Source: Helianthus annuus (taxonomy: Eukaryota; Streptophyta; Magnoliopsida; Asterales; Asteraceae). Taken from it: a stretch of 64,000 bases of DNA. The position numbers and the translations under genes were made by a program. Location of the stretch: assembly GCF_002127325.2 (NCBI RefSeq), contig NC_035436.2, positions 24,873,506 to 24,937,505 of the forward strand, in the 5' to 3' direction. Positions 53,458-64,000 of this stretch are shown here, one piece after another. Under the pieces are notes generated by a model. That model worked only from the letters and a program-made list of their open reading frames with translations, was not told the origin of the DNA and made no database searches. The first letter of the stretch is position 1, and the number at the start of each line of letters is the position of its first letter.

Positions 53458-56400
53458 TTATTCTGGATTTTTATTCCTCATCAAGAGTTCCTTAGCTTGT
53501 TTCTTAAATTCAGCTTCAAATTCCTTGGAACTCTGGTCATCCTCATCCCTACACAATGTAAGTTCAAGGAGATCCTGCAGATCTTCAACACCAAGGCCAA
53601 GTGCTTCTTTCCTTGATATGTACTTTATTTCGCCACTGGATCTGACCAAGGTCAATACGTGGGTCTTTTGATCAGACATCCACTTTAGTATTTTAAATCC
53701 AAGTGGGTTTCTTGGGAGAGATTTATTCTTAGATGAGTTGGGGGATGATGGCCTTGTAAACACTTGCAAGCTCTCAGACATTCTTTTGAAGGCTTCTTCA
53801 ATAACTTTGTTTGCTGCAGCTATGTCTTCTGCAGTTTCTTGTTCAATGAGCTCTTGCCTTTCCATTTCTGATATGTCTGTTGCAGTGTCTGGTGATGCAG
53901 GTTTGTTTAACACCTTCTCAAAAAGGTTCTGAAGCTTTGTTGAGTTATCTTCTTTCAGACCCATTTTCATGATGGCGTCTTTGAAGTACTCTGCTTCTTT
54001 TTCTTTGACCTCTTCCTCAGTCAGTTGTTTACCTTCCTTTAGATCTGACACAAAAGTAGGGTTGTATGCTGATTTGAACATTGTTCTGAGGTTTTCAATC
54101 TGCTGTTCAAGTTTCATCATATGTTCTTGTTTCTTTGAGGCACTTGAAGCGGTTATCTTTCTTTTCTTCAGCCTTTTATAGGCTTCATCAGTCTGCTGCC
54201 TGGACCATTTTGATATGGCTTCAGCAGTGTCTATCTTTGCATCCACCAGCTCCTTTTTCTTTCCTTTGTACTCAGCAGTGAGGTCAGCAATGAGCTTTTT
54301 GTATTTGCTCCAGTTTGGAGCATTTTTCTTCTTTGTATAATCATTTTTGATTCTTTCAATCCTCTCAGCTTCATGCTTTAATGCAACTAATGGCCATTCT
54401 TCAAACTGTTGTTCTTCAGCAGGATAGAATGTCTCTTTCATGATGTAGGCTAGATACTGTTTCCTTAACTTTTTCTTTTGATCAGCCTTTTCTTTGATTA
54501 GCTCTTGTTCAAATTCTTCTATCTGCTTTACTTTTGTGAAGTAGAACTCCAGTCTTTTAGCAATGCCTTCGTCGCTTAGACCTTCATTTTCACTCTCAAC
54601 CTTAGCTTTTACTTTAGCTTGCCTTGCCTTGCCTTGATCATGAGGTAATCATCCATATCCTCTGGTGCATGTAGCCTATGAGTGAGGAGAATCTTCTTTT
54701 TGAAGGATCTTCTTCTGTGTAGAATTGCCTCATCTCATTTTTGAGAGCTTCAATTTCCAGTGGATATTTTGCAGCATTAGGGTCATGTATTTCCTCATTG
54801 GCAGGGATTGGCTTTCTTTTTCTATTGATGAGCTTTGGTTGTGATATAGGAAAGGTGATAGCAGTGGTGGATGATTGACTAACAGCTGCTGAAACAACTG
54901 GTGTCTCAACTGCTGTTGTCATTACAACTACTGATGTATCAGTAGATGTCTTCTGCTTTTGAGCAGGGGTTATGATGGCAGTTGTTTGAGTGGTGGTTGT
55001 TTGAGTGGTGATCGGTGGTTGACTAACAGTAGTTGAAGCAACTGGTGTTTCAACCACTGTTGCCATTACAACAGATGTTGTAACATCTGTTGTCTTCTGC
55101 TTTTTGGCAGGGGGTGATAGTGGTTTGGTTGTTTGTGAAGGTAATGGTGGTGGAACAGTGGTTGTGATGGTATGTGATAGAGTGGTGTGTGTTGAAGGTG
55201 TGTGTGTTGTTGTCATGGCAGCTGTTTGGCTACTGACAGCAGTTTTTGTAACTACTGATGTATCAGCTGTTTGAATTGTAGTTTTGGATTTTGTGGTTTG
55301 AGTTGCTTCTTCTGGTTCAATATACAGTCCATCTTCTATTCCTTTCTTTCTCAACTTGATTTTCTCCCCCTTTTTGGCATTATCTGCAAGGGGTGTATTC
55401 ATGAAGAGGATGGAAGATGGAACTTTTTCACTGTGGGCAGTCTTTTGTATGCTAGCCTTTATAGCCTTGATATCTGCTTGAGTGTCTTTAAACCTTGATT
55501 CCACCATGTTGGTCAGCATTTTTACTTGAATAGCATGCTTTTGATCAGCCATGTGTTGCTGTTTTTCAAGCATGGGTTGAAAAATATTCCAAAGCTCATT
55601 TGCAGCAAATGCATGTTGTGCAGGTGCTTGAGCAGGAACAGCAGTAGCTTGTGCTTTCTGAGCTTTCAAAATCTCTTGCACCATATCTTTAATCTCAGCA
55701 ACTGAATCTTCAAGTTTTTCAACTCTTTTCGTCAATTCCTGATATTTTGAATCATCATCTACATTTGTAGGATCATCTGAATCCCCACCAGTGGTGGTTG
55801 TACCAATGTGTGACTTAGGAACTGAGTCCCAAAAATCATCCATTGATGCCCCTTGTTCTTGGTACTGGGGACTTCTTTCTTCAGCACTCGATAAACCTTT
55901 GATGGTACCGGTGGTTAGAGTCAACTCACTGGTGGTTACCGATGTTGCCATGGAAGAAATTGCCTTCAAGGGAGTCTTATTAATGTAACAACTGTCCAAC
56001 TGAAGATCTGTTGATCCATCAGTTGTAGTTGCTGCTCCACTTGAACTACCACCGAGAGTTACTTGTAACTCAGGGGGTGTAACCTCCTCAGCTGTTGCTG
56101 GGATAGCAGAGGTATAAGCATCAGACCCAGTCACTTGTGGAGGTATACTCTCAGTAATGGGTGATAGAGAGGAACTGGTTTGTGTCTGTGCAATATCAAC
56201 TGCATGCAACATGGGTATTATTGATTGTGGCATTATGATTGGTGAGGGTATGGGTGTTGAAAGAGACATGTCCTTGGGATCAGGACTGTGGAAGATAGAT
56301 CCGAGTGGATCCAGAGCTTCATAATTTGGTGTCCCTGTGGTTACAACCTGATCCTTTTGTGAGGATGCAGGAGGAGTTTGAGGCTGGGGTTGAGATCTTT

Positions 56401-57468
56401 CTTCCAACTGCTGTGAGGAAGTATCAACAGTGGTTATTGGTGACTTTTGTGCTGTCACTTGCATTGTCTCTGGGATCTCATCTTCCAGAGATGCCTTTGA
56501 TTTGGGTTTGGTGGGTTTTCTGGATGTTTTTCTTTTGGTCTTTTTGGTAATGTCAGGTGTGAGTTTCAGAGCAGTGGTTGTGCTGCTCTGATCACCTGGA
56601 GCAGTGGGCTCAGCAGAAGTTGCCTGAGGATCAGTGGCAGTTTCTAAAATCTGCTCAGGCTCTTTTGCTTTTAATTTTATTGGTGCCATCATTCTTGAAA
56701 ATGTTTCAATTGTTAAACTTTTTATTTGAAAATGGACACCTTGTTTGGGCAAATTTTCATCCTCTTTTTCAAATTTTTGTTTAAAGTAATAGCTCAGAAA
56801 TCTTGGAAAAAGAAGAAATGATTTGCTGTCAACATTCTTTACCATGTCATTGAAGATCTCCTGGGAATAGTTGTAATCTTTATTGTTTAAAATAGCATAT
56901 CCCAGGCACTGAATCTTCAATGGTATTTCATTAAACGCTGTTATTTTATTAGAAACACAACTTAAAAGTGTGTGGAATAAAAATCTGGGTGCAGATGGAA
57001 AATAACCTTTTTGTAAGGTATCTACCTTTGATTGTTCTGCATACCCTCTTTTCAGAAAATCAGCTTTTAACTCGGTTTTATCAAAAGAAGTTTTACCTTT
57101 CAGATCATCGAGTTTGAAGACCTCTGAGATTGATTTTGGGGTGATTTGAAATGCTTTACCCTGTATCGAGGAGTTAATGGCTACTACTTTTCCGTCTTGT
57201 TTTTCAAGATCTGCATTATTCCAAAACTCTCTCTGGGTTTGCAAGTAAATGGAGCATCTACTGTCACCAAAGTTTTGTACTTTGATGCAGATAGTGTATC
57301 AATGATGGAATCGAAGGTGTGGTTATCGGTAGGTTTTGTGAGGAGACCCACGTAGTTATGAGGTGATTTGTATGGGATTTCAATGGTTTCTTCGGTCGTT
57401 TGATCGACCTCTTTTGAAGATGATGGTGATTTTGGTTTGGATTTTGATTTTGATTTTGACTTCGTCAT
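53458..57468 (-). pseudogene. 3' extra ORF of element F (about 1.3 k codons, two frameshifts)
   Basis: Three frames that run on from each other: 57468 to about 57240 (N-terminus with KSKSKSKSKPKS), 57244-54638, and about 54640-53458. The breaks near 57240 and 54640 (an AAGGC repeat) are single frameshifts. The N-terminal 190 residues, with REFWNNADL, PSAPRFLFHTLLSCVS and YNYSQEIFNDMVKNVDSK-type text, match a domain I know from many Asteraceae LTR-element ORFs, often misnamed synaptobrevin/longin-like. The middle is Thr/Ser/Pro/Gln-rich with a duplicated segment (KQKT...TSVV...VETPV.S..VSQ twice). The C-terminal third is a Lys/Glu-rich coiled coil. It has no protease, RT or integrase residues. 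Role unknown; it occupies the 'env-like' position, but no signal peptide or membrane segment is seen. Confidence 0.75.
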
Positions 57469-58211
57469 TTTGATGAAGAAGAATCGGAGAATGTTTTGAG
57501 AAGAAGGGTTGGAAACTGCTTTGAGAAGAGAACTTTGGAATTTAATTCGACAATGTAAAACCCTGTTTGGGGGTTTAGGGCAGGGTTTTATTTAGGGAAA
57601 AAGTGATCGCTGATATGGCAGCGGTTATTTTGATCTGAAGGCTAAAAACTAACTACGTTCAAACACTGATGAAATTGATGAAAGATGGATAACAGTTGTT
57701 TTAAGAGCCACTGATGAGTCAAGCATCAGTGGTTACAACGGTAATAATGTGAAAACAGTGGAAAATTTTTACTATCAGTGGATAGTATATCAGTGGATAA
57801 GACACTGATTTTAAGTATCAGTGCTTGTGTTAGCAAAATGAGGAATCAGTGGTTGACTTTCAGCAGTGGATAGTATTTAGTGATCAGATGTTTGAACAGA
57901 ACAGTGATTAGAGTAAATGATACAGATTTGAAGAACAAATATTTCAGCAACTGTTTTGAGAATTTTCATTCAAGGTTTTGCCACATGTCAATTTTGAAGA
58001 ACAGTGGTTAAGTACCCCAGATGATGAAAACTTTTTACTAAGGCATCTCATTATCATTTAATATTCAAATTAAAACATAAAATACCTCAGTAGTTTAAGC
58101 ACTGTTTAGCAATCAACCTTTGAAGTTTAAAACAACTTTGAAAATGGCATGACCTTAACATATGTACCTTTTCCTCTTGACCCATTTATGAGGACAACCT
58201 GACAGGTAATA
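57469..58211 (-). other. upstream flank of the F ORF with CACTGAT/ATCAGTGG words
   Basis: No gene. 57660-58100 contains about fifteen ATCAGTGG/CACTGATG/CAGTGGAT words on both strands. The same word is common in the F LTR at the other end of the ORF. Confidence 0.6.
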
Positions 58212-59204
58212 TGTGACAACTCGTTTCCAAACCGATCTTTGTACTTCGATGTAACGTAGGTGTACGATACGTGACTGTTATGAAAGTGAATTTTATGCGC
58301 ATGATGTGTTATATATGTTATATGAATGTATGTGAATGCTACATGACTCGATCGCACAATCCTCTCTCGATCGCACAAGCCTCCTTGGGCCGTGTGGCTT
58401 ATACGCGGACCCATAGGCCGCCAAGTTGGGCTGGGCCCACTCCTCTAAAACATGTAAACACCCATCTTTGGGATAGGCCTCTCATTTGTTACAAAACACC
58501 CACACACACAAAACCCTAGTGCTCTCTTTTCCTTCTCTCTAACCCGACGGCAAGGCAACCGAAGATCATCCCTTATTCGGATCAAAGTCTTGTTCATCCT
58601 TTAATCGGTTAGTAAGTAACTAGTTGCTTCCATGATTTTACGTTTTGTACACTCTCATGATGATGATTTGCTTGAATGAAACACGATTGTTGATAATGTT
58701 CATATGATTGGAGTGCATGATTTAGAGTTAGAACCGAACACGTAGTAATCGGCTGTGATATGATGGTAATCGGCTAGGATATGAATCGGCTTGTTGTAGA
58801 TGCTAATCCCTTGTGATGTTCTATGATTCGGATTGTTAATCATGTGATAATGTTCTAGCTAGACGGATATGTTATTATTGTTATTGTTCGGCTATCATGA
58901 TATAACCGGTTGAATGTTCATGAAATCGAATCATGTTGTGGTGCTTTAGTGTTAAAAGTGTTGTTATGATTGCTACATGTATAACGGATTAGGGTTCATA
59001 AGAATCAATTGATAAAACCTTGTTTTGATCGATTATTGGATGACTAGAAACTGGATTTGTGTTGATTGGTAAATGGTAATTATGGAATTAGTCAATGATA
59101 GTGTAACTGATTGATGATTGAATTAAATCGGATAATGGAAACGAGGTAACCGATTTGCTAAATTACGGGATCTCATAATTGATTTCATAAAGTTCCAAAT
59201 ATAC

Positions 59205-59640
59205 AAATCGATCGCACAAGCATGTGGGATCGTACAAGACCCACCTCGGATGGATCGCACAAGTATCAGTCGCACAAGTATAGTGCAACAGATTATACAC
59301 CATGTACAATACAGCTTATGCATGATCGCACAACACGTTGTGGACCGCACAAGCTTGTGTTGATCGCACAACCTGTTGGGCCACACACAGATGAATAACC
59401 ATTCGTTGCTACTGGGCCGGACAGCCCAAGACCTCACTCGCACAAGGCCTACTCAGTCGCACAACCCAAATATGAGTCGCACAAGCTAACTGTTGGTTTA
59501 TTCGAATGGGCCGGTTACTTACTGAACTATTTATGTTATTGGGCCGTATTCTGTTGGGCTTCTAATCTTTGGGCCGGGTTTATGATGAATCGTACAACCC
59601 AAGCATATCGCACAAGTCTGCTTGGATCGCACAATGTCAC
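59205..59640 (+). repeat. TCGCACAA word cluster in the G LTR
   Basis: About twelve copies of TCGCACAA(G/C), with TCGTACAA and CCGCACAA variants, all in the same orientation and scattered among GGGCC-containing text. Two more are at 58353-58385. Confidence 0.9.
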
Positions 59641-60114
59641 TCGTACGTTATAAGTTGGGCCGGGGGATTATGCTTGGGCCGAGACTTATGTGGGCTTCGT
59701 CCGTATGATAAACTTATAACATTTAAAACATGTTATGTGTGTACTATGTTGCCATGATCGATACGTGTTAGCAATACGTGAAACTATGTGTAATCGTACG
59801 TGCTTTACTTGAACCCAACCTGACTTGTATGATAAACCTGCTAGGACGTGGTTGATCACATTGTAGCTTAACTGAACCTTTTCGTGTATCATACCGAGCA
59901 ACCCCAGGTGAGTTCATTGCATTTTCTCAAGCATGCGTCCCGGTGGTTTGGGACAACTGGTAAACATTTGGAAGGGAAACATTGGGTAAACAACTTAATC
60001 GGTTTTGGTTATTGCCTGGAGGGCAATGGGGGTAATTAGTTGATAGCGCTATTAGGTGGGAAACCTCACACCGGGCCGTAAGGACGGGGGTGAACTAATT
60101 ATCTGGGTTTTCAC

Positions 60115-60250
60115 TATGGTTGTTAAGAGGCACACTCCTCGGTTACGTAAGGGCATTTTCCCTAGGGTAACTAGCGTGAACAACATAGTGGGTTGCTAAG
60201 AGGCACACTCCTCGGTTACGTAAGGGCGTAGTCCCTAGGGTAACTAACAT
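60115..60250 (+). repeat. duplicated segment in the G LTR
   Basis: Two copies (about 60118-60190 and 60191-60258) of a unit with GTTG(T/C)TAAGAGGCACACTC, CTCGGTTACGTAAGGGC, CCCTAGGGTAACTA and GAACAACAT/GAGCAACAT. Confidence 0.88.
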
Positions 60251-60676
60251 GAGCAACATCATAACACAACATTGAATCGCATTAACATATATCTGGTAAC
60301 ACAACCCGTTAACGAAACCTTGAACTCACCAGCGTAGTCTGACACACTTGTTTGCATGCTTGTAGGTCGTTAACCCTGGAACATGGACTTGCTATCTGGG
60401 AATGCTGGAGTGGTCATGGATCGAAGCTATTGGACTACTTATAACTGATACATTGGTTTTGAGTTTATTTTGAAACAATTGCTAAACGACTTATCATATG
60501 CTTCCGCTACATAACTTTTTGTGAATTAATATTGTGTATGACATTTAATCTTGGCCATTAATGACATGTTTTATTTAAGTATTTACTATTGGTTCAATGT
60601 GATTGGTGGCTCAGACTCTGATGTGTAACATGCCTCGCGGGGTTTCCGCAGATGGTATTTTGGGGGTGTTACAGTT

Positions 60677-60689
60677 TGGTATCAGAGCC
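60677..60689 (+). promoter_or_regulatory. primer-binding site of gypsy G (tRNA-iMet type)
   Basis: TGGTATCAGAGCC three bases after the LTR end. Confidence 0.93.
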
Positions 60690-61186
60690 ACTGGTTATAG
60701 TGAACTAGGTTTTAAAACGTTTTGTAAAACCAGACTATAACCGAACAACTTCGAAAATCGATCATGACACTCAGCTCCAGATTGCAAGGTTCGTCTCTCT
60801 CACTTTATACATTACTTGCTTAGCAGTCACACACTCACAACATATATGAACTGAAACATTAAACACCATAGTGACTTGATAGTGTGACACTACTCTTCGA
60901 CTCATGTGAATCATAGACCTGTGATACCATCTGTTGTGTTGTTTGTGCGGGGGAAACTTCGAGCGCAAGCTAAGAGGCACTGAGATAAGCATGCAAATTG
61001 CCTTATTATTATGGGTGCACACTTAATAATAATGCGGGGTGCATGCAAGTCCCAGTGAGGCTTATCGAGCGTGAGAAGGGTTCTGCCTTACTATGTGTAA
61101 ACTTGGTAGCACGTAGATATCAACCTGATACTTGACTTCCATCTCGTTTCGAATTTCTGAATCGGTTCATTTCCAACTATAGAATC
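60690..61186 (+). other. leader of gypsy G
   Basis: Untranslated leader between the primer site and gag. No ORF or inserted element recognised. Confidence 0.65.
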
Positions 61187-62776
61187 ATGAGTGGACGAGG
61201 ACACGGACGTGGCAACATCAACATGACTCAGGCTGAGTTGACTGACCTAATCAATACCCGCGTGGCTGAGGCTTTAGCAGCCTATCAAGCTGGTACGGAA
61301 TGTACCAAGAACTCTTTACTCTTATACCACGAACACGTCTTTTCATTTCTATAATGTGTTTCCTTCCGTCATTTAGGTCAGCAAGCGCAACGTCAACCTA
61401 ACCAGCCTGCGTGTACGTTCAAAATGTTTATGGACTGTAAGCCACAGACCTTCACTGGGACTGAAGGGGCTGTGGGACTTCTAAGATGGTTCAAGAAAGC
61501 AGAGTCTGTGTTTGCTATCTGTAACTGTCCCACTGGGGACAGGGTGAAATATGCTGCGGGTACCTTGGCGGATGGTGCCCTAACGTGGTGGAACGCCCAG
61601 GTATAGTTATTGGGCATCGAAGCAGCGAATGCGACAACCTGGGAAGACTTTAAAGAACTGATCAGGGAGGAGTACTGTCCTCTGGATGAGGTCCAGAAGT
61701 TGGAAAACGAGTACTACGACTTGAAGATGGTTGGATCTGAAGTCGAAGCGTATGTGAAGCGATCGTATGAGCTGGCCGACATGTGCCCGAACTTGTCCCG
61801 GCCTATGTCTCGGAGGATTGAGTTATTCATCAAAGGGTTGCCTCCGCGTGTGAAGAGCTTGGTCACTGCAGCCCATCTCAATGATTTGACACAGATCGTT
61901 CGTCTGACTCATAAGATTGTGGACCAAGAGGTGGAAAGCAATTCGTTACCCCCGCGTATTTCGGCCACTACTGCTGCTACACCCACTGCCACTGCGTCCG
62001 CTAATGATAACAAGCGGAAGTGGAGTGATTATGACAAAGCATCCAGTGCTGGCCAGACTCAGAAAAGGCCAGACAACAGCAACCGCAACATCAGCCAGTC
62101 GTCTTCTGTCAATCAAGGCCAGGGAAGTGGCCACAGCCAGGGTTCGTATGCGGGGAGAAAGCCACGGTGTAACAGGTGTGGCTATCATCATTGGGGGCCG
62201 TGTGGTCGGACGTGTAACAAGTGTGGTAAGCCGGGCCATGAGGCCAGGGATTGTAGGACCTCACAACCCAAACACCAGCAGCAACAGAACCAGCCAAACC
62301 AAAGACAACAGGGGCAACCACCCCAGCAGAACCAGGGTTTCAGGAAGGGGTGCTATCAGTGTGGTGATGAGGGTCACTTTAAGCGGGATTGCCCTCAGTT
62401 AAACCAGAACGCTAACGACAACAACCGCCCGAATAACAACAATGCTGGAAACAACAACAACAACGGCAACAACGGGGGTAATGGTGCTCGAGGTAGAGTG
62501 TTCCAGCTTGGAGCAGGGGATGCCAGGAATGACGGCAACGTTGTAACTGGTACGTTTCCTGTTAACAATCGTATTGCTTCTGTATTATTTGATTCGGGTG
62601 CCGATTGGAGTTATGTGTCCCTAGAGTTTAGTCAACGATTAGGGCTAACCCCAACACCTTTAGAGGTTAAACAAGTAGTAGAACTAGCAGATGGTAAAAC
62701 GATAGAAGCCTCGAATGTCCTTTTTGGATGTAAACTAGATCTCGTGGGTCAGGTGTTTGACATTGACCTCCTTCCC
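61187..62776 (+). pseudogene. gypsy G Gag and start of protease, with an apparent intron
   Basis: ATG 61187 (MSGRGHGRGN) opens a frame that reaches GT at 61293. An AG at 61375-61376 rejoins it exactly in frame (AYQAG|QQAQRQ), removing 84 nt that contain an in-frame TAA. Gag then shows CTFKMFMDCKPQTFTGTEGAVG, GALTWWNAQV, one TAG at 61603-61605, and EDFKELIREEYCP, ENEYYDLKMVGSEVEAY and RRIELFIKGL. Three Cys/His knuckles follow (CNRCGYHHWGPC, CNKCGKPGHEARDC, CYQCGDEGHFKRDC), then a Gln-rich and Asn-rich linker and the protease active site FDSGADWSYV. At DIDLLP the sequence turns into LTR H, so the last residues before the stop at 62806 are not native. Confidence 0.88.
61293..61376 (+). other. 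probable 84-nt intron in gypsy G gag
   Basis: Starts GTACGGAATG and ends CCGTCATTTAG, with a T-rich stretch before the acceptor. Splicing restores a continuous Gag frame; without it an in-frame TAA truncates Gag. Length fits a plant minimal intron. Confidence 0.65.
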
Positions 62777-64000
62777 TGTAACACCTCGAATTTTTGCGTC
62801 CAATAATGTGTTAACACGTGTCATTTGATTACACGTGGCATTTATATTAAATAAAGGACAAATTTTGACAAACCTTGAAAGTATATAAATTCGAGGGTTA
62901 TAAATGTCAACAAGGGTAAATATATTGTATAGTAACCCTAAATAATGCTTGAACCTTCAAACGAATAAATCATAGATCGTACAGAAGCGAAACGCGAAAG
63001 AAAGTGAGAGATTACAAGCTACAGGGGTTAACTGTGTCAACATGTTTAATTATACCTCTGAGTGACCCTTTAACGTTCCCAAAGCTTTGTAACAGTGTTA
63101 TACACTCACTAAAATATAATATATAAATTTCGCGAAGTTTCGTTATGAAACAGGAAAGTTACGATCGAATTCGTATAAGAAGGGTTAAAAGCGTCAATAA
63201 TGAAAGTTAAGGCTTTCTGAATAATTAATAAACTAAATAGGGACTTAACAACGCGGGTAAATAACACGAGGTCCTTAGTTGTAATTAACCGAGGGCCAAA
63301 CCGCAAAGTTACCCCTTCAAACCCGAAAGGTCAGGTAAATCATTACGAAAGATTTCGTTATTAATTACCAGATTTTGTCATCATTACAAAAGATTCAAAA
63401 ATTCTGAAATTTTAACCTCTCGCGGCCCGAGTGAGGTTTTGGCCTAAGTTGAGGCGGGCCGCGAGCCACCTAAGATACGCGCCTGAAATTTGAATCTCAG
63501 GCGACCCGCATTAAACATGCATGGAACTCCCATGCGGGCCGCGTGGGACGCCCAGATGCAGAATGTTTGGACAGACTTGCCTTTTGAGCTTGTGAACGAT
63601 CAAATCTCCAATAAATGAGGCATGGGCGCCCCCTACTCGACCCATAACACTTAGGGACACCTGCCCATCATCCATACTCAGTTGTAGAATGAGTTGTGAT
63701 GATCTAAAGGCCTTTTGAACACTATAAATAGCCACATTGTGAGCATATGTTCACCACACCTCAAACACACTTATCTGATCATTCCAAGAGCTCTAAAGTA
63801 TTCCTCTGTGTTCTTAAGTCTTCCCCCAAGCTTCTGTAAGTGATCTAACCCTTTGTGGTTTCACATTTCCTTAGTAAATAGCTAAAAACCAAACCGTCGT
63901 AAATACGGTTTGACTTTAAAATAAATCAGTGATGGTTCAGTCTTATGACGAATCAAAAGTGATTATGAGTTGGTATTTATGTGGGTAATAAACCCCTAAG
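62777..64000 (+). repeat. LTR of element H (same family as C), cut by window edge
   Basis: Starts TGTAACACCTCG inside the protease of G; TTCCC at 62772-62776 is the likely target duplication. Blocks match the C LTR in inverted orientation, including the ATGAGTTGGTATTTATGTGG and TAATAAACCC text at the window end (compare 6000-6040). An inverted GC pair, CTCGCGGCCCG (63419-63429) and CGGGCCGCGAG (63455-63465), lies upstream of a CTATAAATAG box at 63722. No gene. Confidence 0.88.

Larger units (their letters stand above)
52612..58211 (-). mobile_element. Copia-type LTR retrotransposon F, 3' half
   Basis: On the minus strand, a large non-pol ORF is followed by a purine tract and an 810-bp LTR at 52612-53421. 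The right edge is cut by the LTR of gypsy G at 58212, so pol and the 5' LTR should lie beyond the window. A long extra ORF between pol and the 3' LTR with a GGGGGAGAT tract suggests the SIRE/Maximus branch of Copia. This is inferred, as no pol is visible. Confidence 0.7.
58212..60673 (+). repeat. 5' LTR of gypsy G
   Basis: Starts TGTGACAACTCG, ends GGGGGTGTTACA, followed by the primer site. It holds about 14 TCGCACAA words at 58353-58385 and 59211-59635. At 60115-60250 a unit of about 75 bp is duplicated (GTTGCTAAGAGGCACACTCC, TCGGTTACGTAAGGGC, CCCTAGGGTAACTA). No gene. Confidence 0.9.
58212..62776 (+). mobile_element. Ty3/gypsy chromovirus-like element G, 5' part
   Basis: Plus-strand order: 2.46-kb 5' LTR, tRNA-iMet primer site, leader, gag with zinc knuckles, and protease. 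It is interrupted at 62777 by LTR H within the protease. The LTR resembles that of element B. Pol lies beyond the window. Confidence 0.9.

Overview
This window is nuclear DNA of a flowering plant. The evidence is plant-type Ty3/gypsy, Athila and Copia LTR retrotransposons, plant MITEs, a Helitron, a foldback MULE, and one intron-containing host gene of the plant neprosin family. The LTR families look like those of Asteraceae (lettuce, sunflower and relatives), but that is an inference from family resemblance. No bacterial operon, CRISPR array, rRNA or tRNA was seen. Elements are lettered A to H in this annotation.

Left part (1-34496) is a nested stack of LTR retrotransposons. The deepest layer is gypsy chromovirus A (+ strand, 28698-33496), with decayed protease, RT, RNase H, integrase and chromodomain, its own 3' LTR, and a 518-bp hAT MITE inside pol. 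Into its protease went element B (minus), visible only as an LTR now split into 28430-28697 and 7152-8660. B was hit twice. Athila-type element D occupies 8661-28424, with 1.9-kb LTRs and 5-bp duplications. Gypsy element C occupies 1-7151 (minus) and runs off the left edge, showing LTR, PBS, a leader ORF, gag, zinc knuckles, protease and the start of RT. Inside D sits E (11592-17327), a very young Copia-like element with a large Gag and no pol; its two 445-bp LTRs differ at one base.

Middle part (34497-52611) is gene-bearing but repeat-rich. The only convincing host gene is a seven-exon neprosin-domain peptidase on the minus strand (40822-44868, 413 codons by my splice model). Around and inside it lie a Helitron with a minisatellite core (35836-36995), a near-perfect 0.57-kb palindrome and a MITE in the largest intron, a 1.5-kb Mutator-like foldback element carrying a RING-finger exon fragment (45352-46879, 9-bp duplications), a 358-bp MULE-type MITE (50087-50444, 9-bp duplications), and several short tandem duplications.

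Right part (52612-64000) is a second stack. The 3' half of a Copia-type element F (minus) holds its 3' LTR, polypurine tract and a roughly 4-kb extra ORF with two frameshifts. It is cut by gypsy chromovirus G (+, 5' LTR 58212-60673, PBS, gag with an apparent 84-nt intron, three zinc knuckles, protease). G is itself interrupted at 62777 by an LTR (H) of the same family as C.

The most unusual signal spans elements. At least six unrelated LTR families carry a cluster of short hairpin-forming or repeated 'words'. The word differs in every family, but in the families where I can see a TATA box the cluster lies just upstream of it. I do not recognise this as a described system and report it as the main lead.
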